Counted from the stretch's first letter, positions 7,542 through 17,602 are shown. The stretch is DNA of 64,000 nucleotides from Streptomyces umbrinus (GCF_030817415.1 NZ_JAUSZI010000002.1:3100001-3164000); one strand, 5' to 3'. Made by a program: numbers and translations. Notes: generated by a model from the letters alone, not told the origin.

Positions 7542-8699
7542 TCAGGCCACCGAACCTATTCGTGCGGTGGGCTTCGGTGTTGATGACCTGTCGTGGTGAA
7601 TGGGCGTGTGGGCGCCGGTCAGTGGGACTCCGGTGCCGCCTCGCCTGTTCGCGACGATCTCCGAGGCGATGGAGAGGGCCGTCTCCTCGGGTGTACGGGC
7701 ACCCAGGTCCAGCCCGATGGGAGACCTGAGCCGGGCCAACTCCAGTTCCGTGATGCCGACTTCGCGGAGGCGTTCGTTGCGGTCCAGGTGGGTGCGGCGG
7801 GAGCCCATCGCGCCGACGTACGCCACGGGGAGGCGGAGCGCGAGTTGGAGGAGGGGTACGTCGAACTTGGCGTCGTGGGTCAGGACGCACAGGACCGTGC
7901 GGGCGTCGACCTGGGTGCGCTCCAGGTAGCGGTGCGGCCAGTCGACCACGATCTCGTCCGCCTCCGGGAAGCGGGCCGCTGTCGCGAAGACCGGGCGGGC
8001 ATCGCACACCGTGACGCGGTAGTTCAGGAACTTGCCGATGCGGACCAGGGCGGAGGCGAAGTCGATCGCGCCGAAGACGATCATCCTGGGTGGCGGAACC
8101 GACGATTCGATGAGGAGTGTGAGCGGTGCTCCGCAGCGAGAGCCCTGCTCTCCGATCTCCAGGGTGCCCGTGCGGCCCGCGTCCAGGAAGGAGCGCGCCT
8201 CGTCCACGGCCGTCCGGTCCAGTTCCGGGTGGGCGCCGAATCCGCCCTCGTACGAGCCGTCCGGGCGGATCAGCAGGGCGCGGCCCAGGAGTTCCGGAGG
8301 TCCGGCTGCGATACGCGCCACTGCCGCCGCCTCCCCGCGCGTGGCGGTGGCCAGGGCCGAGGCGAAGATCTCCCGGTCGGAGTCCCCGGCGCGTACCGGC
8401 GTCACCAGGATGTCGATGATCCCGCCGCACGTCAGGCCCACCGCGAAAGCGTCCTCGTCGCTGTAGCCGAAGCGTTCGAGGACCGGTTGCCCGTCAGCCA
8501 ACGCCTGTTGGCACAGCTCGTACACCGCGCCCTCCACACAGCCGCCGGAGACCGAGCCGATCGCCGTGCCGTCGGAATCGACGGCCAGTGCGGCGCCCGG
8601 CTGGCGAGGTGCGCTTCCGCCGACGGCCACCACGGTGGCCACGGCGAAGTCGCGCCCCTGCTCGACCCACCGGTGCAACTCGTCGGCGATGTCCAGCAT
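7542..8699 (-). CDS. xdhC: XdhC/CoxI family maturation factor
   Basis: Protein of 385 residues that in this family binds the molybdenum cofactor and helps insert the sulfurated form into xanthine dehydrogenase. The N-terminal XdhC domain has AVGGSAPRQPGAAL and VSGGCVEGAVYEL; the C-terminal Rossmann-like domain has FGAIDFASALVRIGKFLNYR and the conserved GSRRTHLDR. A clear AGGAG ribosome site precedes ATG 8699. It lies downstream of a purine permease and the three xanthine dehydrogenase genes on the same strand, which fits the maturation role. Confidence 0.92.
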   Translation of the reverse strand: MLDIADELHRWVEQGRDFAVATVVAVGGSAPRQPGAALAVDSDGTAIGSVSGGCVEGAVYELCQQALADGQPVLERFGYSDEDAFAVGLTCGGIIDILVTPVRAGDSDREIFASALATATRGEAAAVARIAAGPPELLGRALLIRPDGSYEGGFGAHPELDRTAVDEARSFLDAGRTGTLEIGEQGSRCGAPLTLLIESSVPPPRMIVFGAIDFASALVRIGKFLNYRVTVCDARPVFATAARFPEADEIVVDWPHRYLERTQVDARTVLCVLTHDAKFDVPLLQLALRLPVAYVGAMGSRRTHLDRNERLREVGITELELARLRSPIGLDLGARTPEETALSIASEIVANRRGGTGVPLTGAHTPIHHDRSSTPKPTARIGSVA

Positions 8700-8746
8700 C
8701 TCTCGTTCTCCTAACGGTGGTTGGGGTGGCTCGTCGGTCGGGTCGG

Positions 8747-8803
8747 CCCCGCGCCCCGAAGGGGGCGCGGGGAACTGCGCGACCAGCCACGACGGACCCG
8801 CGG
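8747..8803 (+). terminator. Terminator-like hairpin with conserved dispersed tail, copy 1
   Basis: A GC-rich hairpin (CCCCGCGCCCC, GAA, GGGGGCGCGGGG) is followed by AACTGCGCGACCAGCCAC, a tail that recurs in the window near 41.6 kb (twice), 47.1 kb and, in reverse, 59.4 kb. It sits between xdhC and the NCS2 permease. It probably works as a transcription terminator; why the tail is conserved is unclear. Confidence 0.75.
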
Positions 8804-8831
8804 ACGAGGCATCGCGGATCCAGCGGAGCGC

Positions 8832-10289
8832 CTAGTGGACGCCCATCCAGCTCTCGATCGGGTTCAGGGCGAAGTAGACGACGAAGACAGCCGTCAGGCC
8901 CCACATGAAGGCCCCGATCTCCCGGGCCCTGCTCTGGGCGACCTTGATGGCGACGTAGCTGATGACTCCGGCCGCGACGCCCGCGGTGATGGAGTACGTG
9001 AACGGCATGATGACGACCGTCAGGAAGACGGGGATCGCGGTGGCGCGGTCGGCCCAGTCGACGTGCCGGGCGTTCATCATCATCATGGCGCCGATGACAA
9101 CCAGGGCCGCGGCCGCGACCTCGCCGGGGACGATCGCCGTCAGCGGGGTGAAGAAGAGGCAGGCCGCGAAGAACAGGCCCGTGATGACCGAGGAGAAGCC
9201 CGTGCGGGCGCCTTCGCCTACGCCTGTGGCGGACTCGACGAACACCGTCTGGCCCGAGGCGCCCGAGACTCCGCCGATCGCGCCGCCCGCGCCGTCGATG
9301 AACAGCGCCTTGGACAGGCCGGGCATCCGGCCCTTGTCGTCGGCCAGCTTGGCCTCGGTGCCGACGCCGATGATGGTGGCCATCGCGTCGAAGAACCCTG
9401 CGAGGACCAGGGTGAACACGATCATGCCGACCGTCATCGCGCCGACCTGGCCCCAGCCGCCGAACTCCACGTCTCCGAAGATCGAGAAGTCGGGCATGGA
9501 CACCGCGCTGCCGTGCAGCTCGGGCGCGCCGCCGGCCCACTGCTTGGCGTCGATGACGTCAAGTGCGTTGAGGACGACGGCCAGTACGGTGCCGCCGACG
9601 ATGCCGATCAGGATCGCGCCGGGGATGCCGCGTGCCTGGAGCATGAAGATGGCGAGCAGGGTGACGGCGAAGAGCAGGACCGGCCAGCCGGCGAGTTCAC
9701 CGGTCGCACCGAGGGAGAGCGGGGTCGCCTTGCCCTGGTGGACGAAGCCCGCCTTCACCAGGCCGATCAGGGCGACGAACAGGCCGATGCCCATGGTGAT
9801 CGCGTGCTTCAGCGCCAGCGGGATCGCGTTCATGATCATCTCGCGCAGCCCGGTGACCACCAGGAGCATGATCACGACGCCGTACATCACACACATGCCC
9901 ATGGCCTGCGGCCAGGTCATCTGGGGCGCGACCTGCGAGGAGAGGACGCCGGAGACGGAGAGTCCGGCGGCCAGGGCGAGCGGCACCTTGCCGAAGAAGC
10001 CCATCAGGAGCGTGGTGAAGGCCGCCGCGAACGCGGTCGCGGTGATCAGGGCCTTCTGGCCGAGCGTGTCCCCCGCCGCGTCCTTGCCGGACAGGATCAG
10101 GGGGTTGAGCAGCAGGATGTACGCCATCGCCATGAAGGTGGTGACGCCGCCGCGCACCTCACGCGCGACCGAGCTTCCTCGCTTGGATATGTGAAAGTAC
10201 CGGTCGAGCCAGGACCTGCCGGCCGGGATACGGGTTCCTTCACCCGCATCGTCGGCGGTGGTCCTCGGCTCCAGCGACTGCTGGGTCAT
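8832..10289 (-). CDS. NCS2 family purine permease
   Basis: Polytopic membrane transporter of 485 residues, closest in style to AzgA-type adenine/guanine/hypoxanthine permeases (GVTTFMAMAYILLLNPLIL at the first membrane segment; ATIIGVGTEAKL and GAGGAIGGVSGASGQTVFVE in the re-entrant region). About 12-14 hydrophobic segments cover the whole length. It takes up nucleobases by proton symport in this family. Its place between the xanthine dehydrogenase genes and xdhC, all on the minus strand, points to import of purines for catabolism, probably under PucR control. Confidence 0.92.
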   Translation of the reverse strand: MTQQSLEPRTTADDAGEGTRIPAGRSWLDRYFHISKRGSSVAREVRGGVTTFMAMAYILLLNPLILSGKDAAGDTLGQKALITATAFAAAFTTLLMGFFGKVPLALAAGLSVSGVLSSQVAPQMTWPQAMGMCVMYGVVIMLLVVTGLREMIMNAIPLALKHAITMGIGLFVALIGLVKAGFVHQGKATPLSLGATGELAGWPVLLFAVTLLAIFMLQARGIPGAILIGIVGGTVLAVVLNALDVIDAKQWAGGAPELHGSAVSMPDFSIFGDVEFGGWGQVGAMTVGMIVFTLVLAGFFDAMATIIGVGTEAKLADDKGRMPGLSKALFIDGAGGAIGGVSGASGQTVFVESATGVGEGARTGFSSVITGLFFAACLFFTPLTAIVPGEVAAAALVVIGAMMMMNARHVDWADRATAIPVFLTVVIMPFTYSITAGVAAGVISYVAIKVAQSRAREIGAFMWGLTAVFVVYFALNPIESWMGVH

Positions 10290-10420
10290 GTGGGCCTACT
10301 CCCAAGGTTCACAGGGGCACCCGCTGTCGCCTTCGGCGTGTGCGGGATTTGGGAAGGTGCTTCGGCCGCACGACCCGGGGGACGGCCCGAGACGAACGAA
10401 TCGTGGTGCTGCACGTGGAC

Positions 10421-10475
10421 CGGTACCGGGGGTGCCGTTGGACGTACGGTTCGCCCGGTGCCGGGGGTGCCGTTG
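10421..10475 (+). repeat. Short direct repeat, 20 bp, two copies
   Basis: CGGT(A/G)CCGGGGGTGCCGTTG occurs at 10421-10440 and 10456-10475 in the 241-bp space between the xanthine dehydrogenase operon and the permease. One base differs. It lies 131 bp or more upstream of the permease start, so a regulatory role is possible but unproven. Confidence 0.7.
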
Positions 10476-10483
10476 CTGTGCCC

Positions 10484-10508
10484 AGCCGTTCCGGCCTGCG
10501 GAACGGCT
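10484..10508 (-). terminator. Hairpin terminator after the xanthine dehydrogenase genes
   Basis: Perfect 10-bp stem AGCCGTTCCG / CGGAACGGCT with a 5-base loop, 23 bases beyond the stop codon of the molybdenum subunit on the minus strand. GC-rich hairpins without a U-tract are common Streptomyces terminators. Confidence 0.7.
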
Positions 10509-10530
10509 GCCCACAACGACGGCGGGGCGC

Positions 10531-12931
10531 CTATGCCGTGCCGGTGAGGTGTTCCGGTCGGACCGGCGTCCTGTTGAGCTCCAAGCCCGTCGCGTTCCGG
10601 ATTGCCGCTAGCACGGCCGGAGTCGACGACAGAGTCGGTGCCTCGCCGATGCCACGGAGCCCGTACGGCGCGTGGTCGTCGGCGAGTTCGAGCACGTCGA
10701 CGGGGATGGTCGGCGTGTCGAGGATCGTGGGGATGAGGTAGTCGGTGAAGGAGGGGTTCCTGACCTTCGCCGTCTTGGGGTCGACGATGATCTCCTCCAT
10801 GACCGCGATGCCCAGGCCCTGGGTCGTACCGCCCTGGATCTGGCCGATGACGGACAGCGGGTTGAGCGCCTTGCCGACGTCCTGGGCGCAGGCCAGTTCG
10901 ATGACCTTCACCAGGCCCAGTTCGGTGTCCACCTCGACGACCGCGCGGTGGGCGGCGAAGGAGTACTGGACGTGGCCGAAGCCCTGGCCCGTCGCGGAGG
11001 TCGAAGGGCTCGGTCGGCCGGTGCCGCCACTCCTCCTCGACCTCGACGGCCTCGCCTTCGAGTACGTCCACCAGGTCGGCCAGCACCTCGCCGCCGTCGG
11101 TGACGACCTTGCCGCCCTCCAGGAGCAGTTCGGCGGTGGCCCAGGCGGGGTGGTACGTACCGAACTTGCGGCGGCCGATCTCCAGGACCTTCTCGCGGAC
11201 GAGTTCGCAGGAGTTCTTGACGGCGCCGCCGGTGACGTACGTCTGGCGGGACGCGGAGGTCGAACCGGCCGAGCCCACCTGGGTGTCCGCCGGGTGGATC
11301 GTCACCTGGGCGACGCCCAGTTCGGTGCGGGCGATCTGCGCGTGGACGGTGACGCCGCCCTGGCCGACCTCCGCCATCGCGGTGTGGACGGTGGCCACCG
11401 GTTCGCCGCCGACGACTTCCATGCGGACCTTGGCCGTTGAATAGTCGTCGAAGCCCTCGGAGAAGCCGACGTTCTTGATGCCGACCGCGTAGCCGACGCC
11501 TCGTACGACGCCTTCGCCGTGGGTGGTGTTGGAGAGGCCGCCGGGCAGTTGGCGGACGTCCGCCGCCTCGCCGGCCGCGAGCCACTGCTGCTCGGGCGGC
11601 ATGGGCATCGCCTTGACGCGGCGCAGGAGTTCGGCGACCGGGGCGGGCGAGTCGACGCTCTGGCCGGTCGGCATGATCGTGCCCTGCGACATCGCGTTGA
11701 GCTGCCGGAACTCGACCCGGTCCATGCCCACCTTGTCGGCGAGCTTGTCCATCTGTGCCTCGTAGGCGAAGCATGCCTGGACCGCGCCGAAGCCGCGCAT
11801 GGCGCCGCAGGGCGGGTTGTTGGAGTAGAGGGCGATCGATTCGATGTCGACGTCTTCGAGTACGTACGGGCCGACCGCGAGGGACGCCGCGTTGCCGACG
11901 ACCGCCGGGGACGCGGAGGCGTAGGCGCCGCCGTCCAGGACGATGCGGCACTTCATGTGCGTGAGCTTGCCGTCCTTGGTCGCCCCGTGCTCGTAGTGGA
12001 GCTTCGCGGGGTGGCGGTGGACGTGGCCGAAGAAGGACTCGAAGCGGTTGTAGACGATCTTGACCGGCTTGCCCGTACGCAGCGCGAGCAGGCAGGCGTG
12101 GATCTGCATCGACAGGTCCTCGCGGCCGCCGAACGCGCCGCCGACGCCGGAGAGCGTCATGCGGACCTTGTCCTCGGGGAGGCCCAGGACGGGTGCGATC
12201 TGCTTGAGGTCCGAGTGCAGCCACTGGGTGGCGATGTAGAGGTCGACGCCGCCGTCCTCGGAGGGCACGGCGAGACCCGACTCCGGGCCGAGGAAGGCCT
12301 GGTCCTGCATGCCGAAGGTGTACTCGCCCTCGACGATGAAGTCGGCGCGTTCCCGGGCGGATGCCACGTCGCCGCGAATGATCGGCTGACGGTGCACGAT
12401 GTTCGGGTGCGGGACGTGGCCGATGTGGTGGTCGTCGCGGTTCTCGTGGACGAGGATCGCGTCCGGCGCGGTCGCGGACGACTCGTCGGTGATGACCGGG
12501 AGTTCGCGGTACTCGACCTTGATCTTGGCGGCGGCGCGGCGCGCGGTCTCCGGGTGGTCGGCGGCGACGATCGCGACCGGCTCGCCGTGGTGACGGACCT
12601 TGCCGTGCGCGAGCACCGGGGTGTCCTGGATCTCCAGGCCGTAGTTCTTCACGTCGGTCGGCAGGTCGTCGTACGTCATGACGGCGTAGACGCCGGGGGT
12701 CTTCAGCGCCTCGACCGTGTCGATGGAGACGATCTCGGCGTGCGCGACCGTGGAGCGCAGGATCTGGCCCCAGAGCATGTCCTCGTGCCACATGTCCGAG
12801 GAGTACGCGAACTCTCCGGTGACCTTGAGGATGCCGTCCGGGCGGAGCGTGGACTCACCGATGCCGCCCTTGGTCCGGGAACCCTGGGTGACCTTGGTGG
12901 GAGTGCCGAGGGGAGCGCTTTTGCCGGCCAT
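10531..12931 (-). pseudogene. Xanthine dehydrogenase molybdenum subunit, frameshifted
   Basis: Molybdopterin-binding large subunit of a three-gene xanthine dehydrogenase (hypoxanthine/xanthine to urate). From ATG 12931 the frame is normal for about 645 codons, with family motifs such as GGAFGGRED and PPCGAMRGFGAVQ. Then HRPTEPFDLR runs into unrelated sequence. The expected continuation (TGQGFGHVQYSFAAHRAVVE, then DTELGLVKV) is present in the +1 frame to the stop at 10531. The locus is 2401 nt, one more than a multiple of three, so one base is inserted near 10993 (CCTCCGCGACGG on the coding strand). If real, the enzyme loses its last ~155 residues; a sequencing error is the main alternative. 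The start follows the iron-sulfur gene by two bases. Confidence 0.9.
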
Positions 12932-12933
12932 CG

Positions 12934-13527
12934 TCAGACCACCTCTCCCTGTCGGGCGGCCGCCAGGCGGACCGCGTCCATGATCTTCTCGTAGCCGGTG
13001 CAGCGGCAGAGGTTGCCCGACAGCGCCTCGCGGATGTCCGCGTCGCTCGGGGTCGGGTTGCGCTCCAGCATCTCGTCGGCGGCGACCAGCAGGCCGGGCG
13101 TGCAGAAGCCGCACTGGACGGCGCCGGCGTCGATGAACGCCTGCTGGATCGGGGAGAGTTCGGTGCCCTCGCCGGCCTGCGAGTCGGAGGGCCTGGCCTC
13201 CCACCGCTTGGCCGCGTCCAGGGGCGTACCGCAGGCTCCGGAAGCTCCGGAGGCACAACCCCCGTGCTCCGCGCGCTGTTTGGCGAAGTCGGCGAGGCCC
13301 TCGACCGTGACGACCTCGCGGCCCTCGACCTGGCCGGCCGCGACCAGACACGAACACACCGGTACGCCGTCCAGGCGGACCGTGCAGGAGCCGCACTCGC
13401 CCTGCTCGCAGGCGTTCTTGGAGCCGGGAAGACCCATGCGCTCGCGCAGGACGTAGAGCAGGCTCTCGCCCTCCCAGACGTCGTCGGCTTCCTGCGGACG
13501 GCCGTTGACCGTGAAATTGACGCGCAT
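12934..13527 (-). CDS. Xanthine dehydrogenase iron-sulfur subunit
   Basis: Electron-transfer subunit of 197 residues carrying two [2Fe-2S] clusters. The N-terminal plant-ferredoxin-like domain has CEQGECGSCTVRLDGVPVCS, the C-terminal helical domain has CGFCTPG and CRCTGYEKI. About 40 residues between the domains (HGGCASGASGACGTPLDAAK and on) make it longer than usual and add two extra cysteines. ATG 13527 overlaps the TAA of the FAD subunit by one base (TAATG), a sign of translational coupling, and the molybdenum subunit starts two bases after its stop. Confidence 0.94.
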   Translation of the reverse strand: MRVNFTVNGRPQEADDVWEGESLLYVLRERMGLPGSKNACEQGECGSCTVRLDGVPVCSCLVAAGQVEGREVVTVEGLADFAKQRAEHGGCASGASGACGTPLDAAKRWEARPSDSQAGEGTELSPIQQAFIDAGAVQCGFCTPGLLVAADEMLERNPTPSDADIREALSGNLCRCTGYEKIMDAVRLAAARQGEVV

Positions 13528-14417
13528 TACGCGACTCCCTCCGAACGGGCGGCGGTGCCGCGGTACGACTCCCAGGTCCAGGTCAGCGTGCGGCGGGCCA
13601 TGATGCCGACCGCGTGGCGGCGGTAGCTCGCCGTGCCCCGGACGTCGTCGATCGGGTTGCAGGCGGCCGAGCACAGCTCGGCGAACTGCTTGGCGACCGA
13701 CGGGGTGATGATCCTGCCGTTGTCCCAGAAGCCGCCCTCTTCGAGCGCCGCGTTCAGGAACTCCTCGGCGGCCTTGGCCCGTACGGGCGTGGGCGCGGCC
13801 GAGCCGATGCCGGTGCGGACCGTGCGGGTGTCGGGGTGCAGGGCCAGACCGAAGGCGCAGACCGCGATCACCATGGCGTTGCGGGTGCCGACCTTCGAGT
13901 ACTGCTGCGGGCCGTCGGCCTTCTTGATGTGGACGGCCCGGATGAGCTCGTCGGCGGCGAGCGCGTTGCGCTTCACACCGGTGTAGAACTCGTCGATCGG
14001 GATCAGCCGCGTGCCTCGTACGGACTGGGCCTCGACCTCCGCGCCCGCCGCGAGGAGGGCGGGGTGGGCGTCGCCGGCCGGGGAGGCGGTGCCGAGGTTG
14101 CCGCCGACGCCGCCGCGGTTGCGGATCTGCGGGGAGGCCACCGTGTGGGAGGCGAGGGCCAGGCCGGGCAGCTCGCCGCGCAGCTGCTCCATGATCGCCG
14201 TGTACGGGACCGAGGCGCCGAGGCGGACGGACTCCTCGCCGACCTCCCACTCACCCAGTTCGCCGATGCGGTTCAGGTCCAGCAGGTACTCGGGCCGGCG
14301 GTGGTCGAAGTTGATCTCGACCATCACATCGGTGCCACCCGCAATCGGCACAGCGGTGGGGTGCTCGGCCTTCGCGGCGAGCGCCTCCTCCCAGCTGGCG
14401 GGGCGAAGGAAGTCCAT
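13527..14417 (-). CDS. Xanthine dehydrogenase FAD-binding subunit
   Basis: FAD-carrying subunit of 296 residues that passes electrons to NAD+ in this family. The PCMH-type FAD motif is visible as PIAGGTDVMVEIN near residue 24, and the second FAD loop as QIRNRGGVGGNLGTASPAGD near residue 97. It is the first gene of the minus-strand operon FAD, iron-sulfur, molybdenum subunit. A purine-rich AAGAAGAGAG lies upstream of ATG 14417. It is divergent from pucR, and the 429-bp space between them should hold the operon promoter. Confidence 0.93.
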   Translation of the reverse strand: MDFLRPASWEEALAAKAEHPTAVPIAGGTDVMVEINFDHRRPEYLLDLNRIGELGEWEVGEESVRLGASVPYTAIMEQLRGELPGLALASHTVASPQIRNRGGVGGNLGTASPAGDAHPALLAAGAEVEAQSVRGTRLIPIDEFYTGVKRNALAADELIRAVHIKKADGPQQYSKVGTRNAMVIAVCAFGLALHPDTRTVRTGIGSAAPTPVRAKAAEEFLNAALEEGGFWDNGRIITPSVAKQFAELCSAACNPIDDVRGTASYRRHAVGIMARRTLTWTWESYRGTAARSEGVA

Positions 14418-14846
14418 GACCGGCTCTCTTCTTCGTCTCGTGGATGGTTCTGATCAAGCCAGTTCGTGTGCGGCGGGTCCGGCTCGTTCATACGTTGTTC
14501 ACGTTGATTGAAATCAGTACACAGCGCCGTCCCGCACCTGGGTCAGTCACCGAAACCATGAAGGAGTTCGCTGGCCAGGGCGCGCATCTTGTAGATTCGT
14601 ATGAACGGAGGGCATCAGCAACCTCCTCGTTTTCCTCCGGAAACACCACGCACAGGTTCGGGAATCAGCGACCACATGTCGCGAAAGCCCAGGACACGGG
14701 CCATGAGGGCCGGAAACATCGTCCACCGGACCCCTCGGGCCCACTCTGCGGAGCCCGGGAACCCGTGCACGGGGCACCCATACTCGGGCCCCTCCGGAAC
14801 CATCCAGATCCATCGTAGTTTTCGAGACAGAACGGCGGCGACGAGA
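14418..14846. promoter_or_regulatory. Divergent regulatory region between xdh operon and pucR
   Basis: A 429-bp non-coding gap relatively richer in A+T near the xdh side (TTGATTGAAATCAGTACACA around 14500-14520). Promoters for both directions must lie here, and PucR would be expected to bind here by analogy with other purine loci. I cannot single out an operator with confidence. The pucR frame can be extended upstream to 14601 but that part has no family similarity. Confidence 0.5.
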
Positions 14847-16544
14847 ATGCGGCTGCGCGCACTGCTGGACACGGACGCGCTGGGCCTGCGGCTGCTCGGC
14901 GGCGAGGACGAGCTGGACCGCACGGTCCGTGGCGTGATGACCACGGACCTGCGGGACCCCAGCCGCTATCTCTCGGGCGGCGAGCTGGTGCTCACGGGGC
15001 TCGCCTGGCGCCGCGACGCCACCGATTCGGAGCCCTTCGTACGGATCCTCGCGAGCGCCGGGGTCACCGCCCTGGCCGCCGGTGAGGCCGAGCTCGGCCC
15101 CATCCCGGAGGACCTGGTGGCGGCCTGTGCGCGGCACCGGCTGCCGCTGTTCGCCGTCAACGAGTCGGTGGCCTTCGCGACGATCACCGAGCACGTCGTA
15201 CGGCAGGTGTCGGGCGAGCGCGCCGGGGATCTGGCGGCCGTCGTGGACCGGCACCGCCGGATGATGACCTCGGGTCCCGCGGGCGGCGGCCCGGACGTGG
15301 TCCTGGACCTGCTCGGCTCCGACCTGGACCTGCGGGCCTGGGTGCTCTCCCCCGCCGGACGCCTCATCGCGGGCTCCCCCGGCGCCGAACCGGGGCTGCC
15401 CTCCGCGGTGTGCGCGGCACTGGCAGGCGAGCACCTGGCGGCGGTCCGCACCGGGCGGCGCGGGCCGTACCGGGTGGCGGTGGGCGGCACGACGTACTCG
15501 CTCTTCCCGATCCGCAGCAGCGCGCGTGGCACGGGCACGGCGGGTGCGTCGGGCGCACCGGGCTCGCGGGACGTCCGCGAGACGGTCCTGTCCGACTGGC
15601 TGCTCGCGGTCGAGGCCGATGCCGGGGACTGGCCGGCGGAGCGGCTCGACCTGCTGGAGGGCGTGACCCAGCTGATCTCCGTGGAGCGGGACCGGCGGGA
15701 CGCGGCACGCACGGTACGGCGGCGGCTCGCGCAGGAGGTCCTCGAACTGGTGCAGACCGGTGCCGCGCCCGGCGAGATCGCGGCGCGGCTGCGGGTCGCG
15801 GCGCCCGTGCTGCTGCCGGGGCTCGGCGCGGCCCCGCACTGGCAGGTCGTGGTCGCCCGGGTCGAGTGGGACGGCGGGGAGATCGAGGGCGGTGCGGTGG
15901 CGCAGGCGCTCCTGGAGGAGATCCTCGTCGACCCGCTGTCGGCCGGTCCCGAACCGTCCGACCGGATCGCGGTCGCCCATACGGGTGAGGAGGCCATCGC
16001 GCTCGTACCGCTTCCGGCGGTTTCCTCGGAGCACGACGGCTCGGAGGCCGGGCTGCACGCGGACACCCTCCTGGCGGCCGTACGGGACCCGCTGTCGGCG
16101 GGCCTCGACGACGACGGGCGGCTCACGCTCGGCGTCAGCGCCTCCGTGCACTCGGCGGAGGGGCTGCGCGGCGCCCTGGAGGAGGCCCGGCACGCGCGCC
16201 GGGTCGCCGCGGCGCGGGCCGGCCGGGTGTGCGCGGCCGGGCACCAGGAGCTGGCGTCGCACGTCCTGCTCCTGCCCTTCGTGCCGGACGACGTGCGTCG
16301 CGCCTTCACGGCGCGGCTCCTCGATCCCCTCCGCGACTACGACCGGCGCCACCGTGCCGAGCTGATCCCGACCCTTGAGGCGTTCCTCGACTGCGACGGC
16401 TCCTGGACCCGGTGCGCCGCCCGTCTGCACCTGCACGTCAACACGCTGCGCTACCGGGTGGGACGCATCGAGCAGTTGACGAGTCGCGATCTTTCCCGCC
16501 TGGAGGACAAGCTCGACTTCTTCCTGGCGTTGCGCATGAGCTGA
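14847..16544 (+). CDS. pucR: PucR family transcriptional regulator
   Basis: Regulator of 565 residues. The N-terminal PucR domain begins LRALLDTDALGLRLLGGEDE, the middle holds a GGDEF-like CdaR region, and the C-terminal helix-turn-helix is visible as DGSWTRCAARLHLHVNTLRY followed by RVGRIEQLT near residues 515-545. Family members control purine catabolism and sense pathway intermediates. ATG 14847 was chosen because the PucR domain starts right there. Its position, divergent from the xanthine dehydrogenase operon, makes that operon the likely target. Confidence 0.9.
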   Translation: MRLRALLDTDALGLRLLGGEDELDRTVRGVMTTDLRDPSRYLSGGELVLTGLAWRRDATDSEPFVRILASAGVTALAAGEAELGPIPEDLVAACARHRLPLFAVNESVAFATITEHVVRQVSGERAGDLAAVVDRHRRMMTSGPAGGGPDVVLDLLGSDLDLRAWVLSPAGRLIAGSPGAEPGLPSAVCAALAGEHLAAVRTGRRGPYRVAVGGTTYSLFPIRSSARGTGTAGASGAPGSRDVRETVLSDWLLAVEADAGDWPAERLDLLEGVTQLISVERDRRDAARTVRRRLAQEVLELVQTGAAPGEIAARLRVAAPVLLPGLGAAPHWQVVVARVEWDGGEIEGGAVAQALLEEILVDPLSAGPEPSDRIAVAHTGEEAIALVPLPAVSSEHDGSEAGLHADTLLAAVRDPLSAGLDDDGRLTLGVSASVHSAEGLRGALEEARHARRVAAARAGRVCAAGHQELASHVLLLPFVPDDVRRAFTARLLDPLRDYDRRHRAELIPTLEAFLDCDGSWTRCAARLHLHVNTLRYRVGRIEQLTSRDLSRLEDKLDFFLALRMS

Positions 16545-16708
16545 GGTCACAAGGGTGCGCGGCGAGTGGCACCAAGTGCCTTCGCCGCCGCACCCCTTGT
16601 CCCACGACTTTGTGAAATCCTTCACCCACCCCCTTGGCCGGGCGAGTGCATTCGTGCTGAGATGCCGCCACCACTCAACAGCTCAATGGCGTGCTCGGGG
16701 AGGGCAAC

Positions 16709-17482
16709 GTGGCGCATACCGCCATGTCTGGTTACGGGACGACTGCCGGGGACGATCCACTCCAGACCGCGGTGTGGCGGCTGCGCTCGCGCGCCTGCTG
16801 GGCCGACGCGGCGGCGCTCCTCGAACCACGCACGGCATCGGCCGCGCTCCAACGGGCCTCGCTCCTCGTCGAACGGTGCCTCTACACCGAGCAGGGCTGG
16901 GCGGAGGCGGAGGACGCGCTGCGTACGGCCGAGGCGCTGGCCCAGTCCGACGACGAACGGGGCGCCGCAGCGTGCGAGCGCGGGCAGCTCGCGTACGCGT
17001 CCACGCTGCTCGCCGTCCGCGACCGGGCCGACGAGGCACGGGCCGCACTCGGCCGGGCCGCCGCACTGATCGCGCCCGGCGCTCCGGGCCGGGCCCTGCT
17101 GGACTTCCGGCGCGGGCTGCTCGCCGAGAACCTCGCCCACTCCCCGCAGTCCGCGCGCGCCGCCTATCGCCGCGCCCATGCCGGCGCCACCGCCCAGGAC
17201 GACCCCCTGCTGCTCTCCTTCACCTGGCGCCACCTCGCCGGACTCGCCCTGCGCGAGGGCGAGTTGGCGGAGGCCCGGCACGGCTTCGGTGAATCCCTGC
17301 GCATCCGGGAGGAGTTGGGCTATCTGGTGGGCACGGCCCCGGCGTTGGCCTCCCTGGCCGACGCGGAGACCGAGCCCGAAGCCTCGCGGCTGCGCGCGGA
17401 GGCGGGGCGTCTGTTCCGCCTCCTGGGTGGCGTACCGACGTGGCTGGCGGACCAGTTGACTCCGCCGGCGGCGACGGCCTGA
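16709..17482 (+). CDS. Tetratricopeptide-repeat-like protein
   Basis: A 257-residue, alanine-rich helical protein with TPR-like helix pairs (AALQRASLLVERCLYTEQGW, GQLAYASTLLAVRDRADEAR, HLAGLALREGELAEARHGFG). Such repeats usually hold protein partners together. No signal peptide or membrane segment is seen. GTG 16709 is supported by GGGGAGGG five bases upstream. The function is unknown, and the neighbours (pucR upstream, a GntR gene convergent) do not clarify it. Confidence 0.7.
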   Translation: MAHTAMSGYGTTAGDDPLQTAVWRLRSRACWADAAALLEPRTASAALQRASLLVERCLYTEQGWAEAEDALRTAEALAQSDDERGAAACERGQLAYASTLLAVRDRADEARAALGRAAALIAPGAPGRALLDFRRGLLAENLAHSPQSARAAYRRAHAGATAQDDPLLLSFTWRHLAGLALREGELAEARHGFGESLRIREELGYLVGTAPALASLADAETEPEASRLRAEAGRLFRLLGGVPTWLADQLTPPAATA

Positions 17483-17519
17483 GCCGTGTGGCTGCCGCCG
17501 GCCGGTGTGGCATGTGCGG

Positions 17520-17592
17520 GTGCGTGGGGGCTGGTCGCGCCCCGCGGCGGAGCCGCAAATGTCACAGCCCCGCGCCCCTTGAGGGGCGCGAC
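17520..17592. terminator. Terminator region with a degenerate copy of the dispersed repeat
   Basis: Between convergent genes. The sequence GCGTGGGGGCTGGTCGCG is the reverse of the conserved tail variant seen near 41.7 kb, and GCGCCCCTTGAGGGGCGC is a perfect hairpin. Together they resemble an internally rearranged copy of the terminator-like element at 8747. Confidence 0.6.
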
Positions 17593-17602
17593 CGACGGCG
17601 TC

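Noticed and set aside
14547..16625. A 692-codon open frame antisense to pucR
   Set aside because: It mirrors the high-GC codon pattern of pucR; its protein is Arg/Gly/His-rich without any family features.
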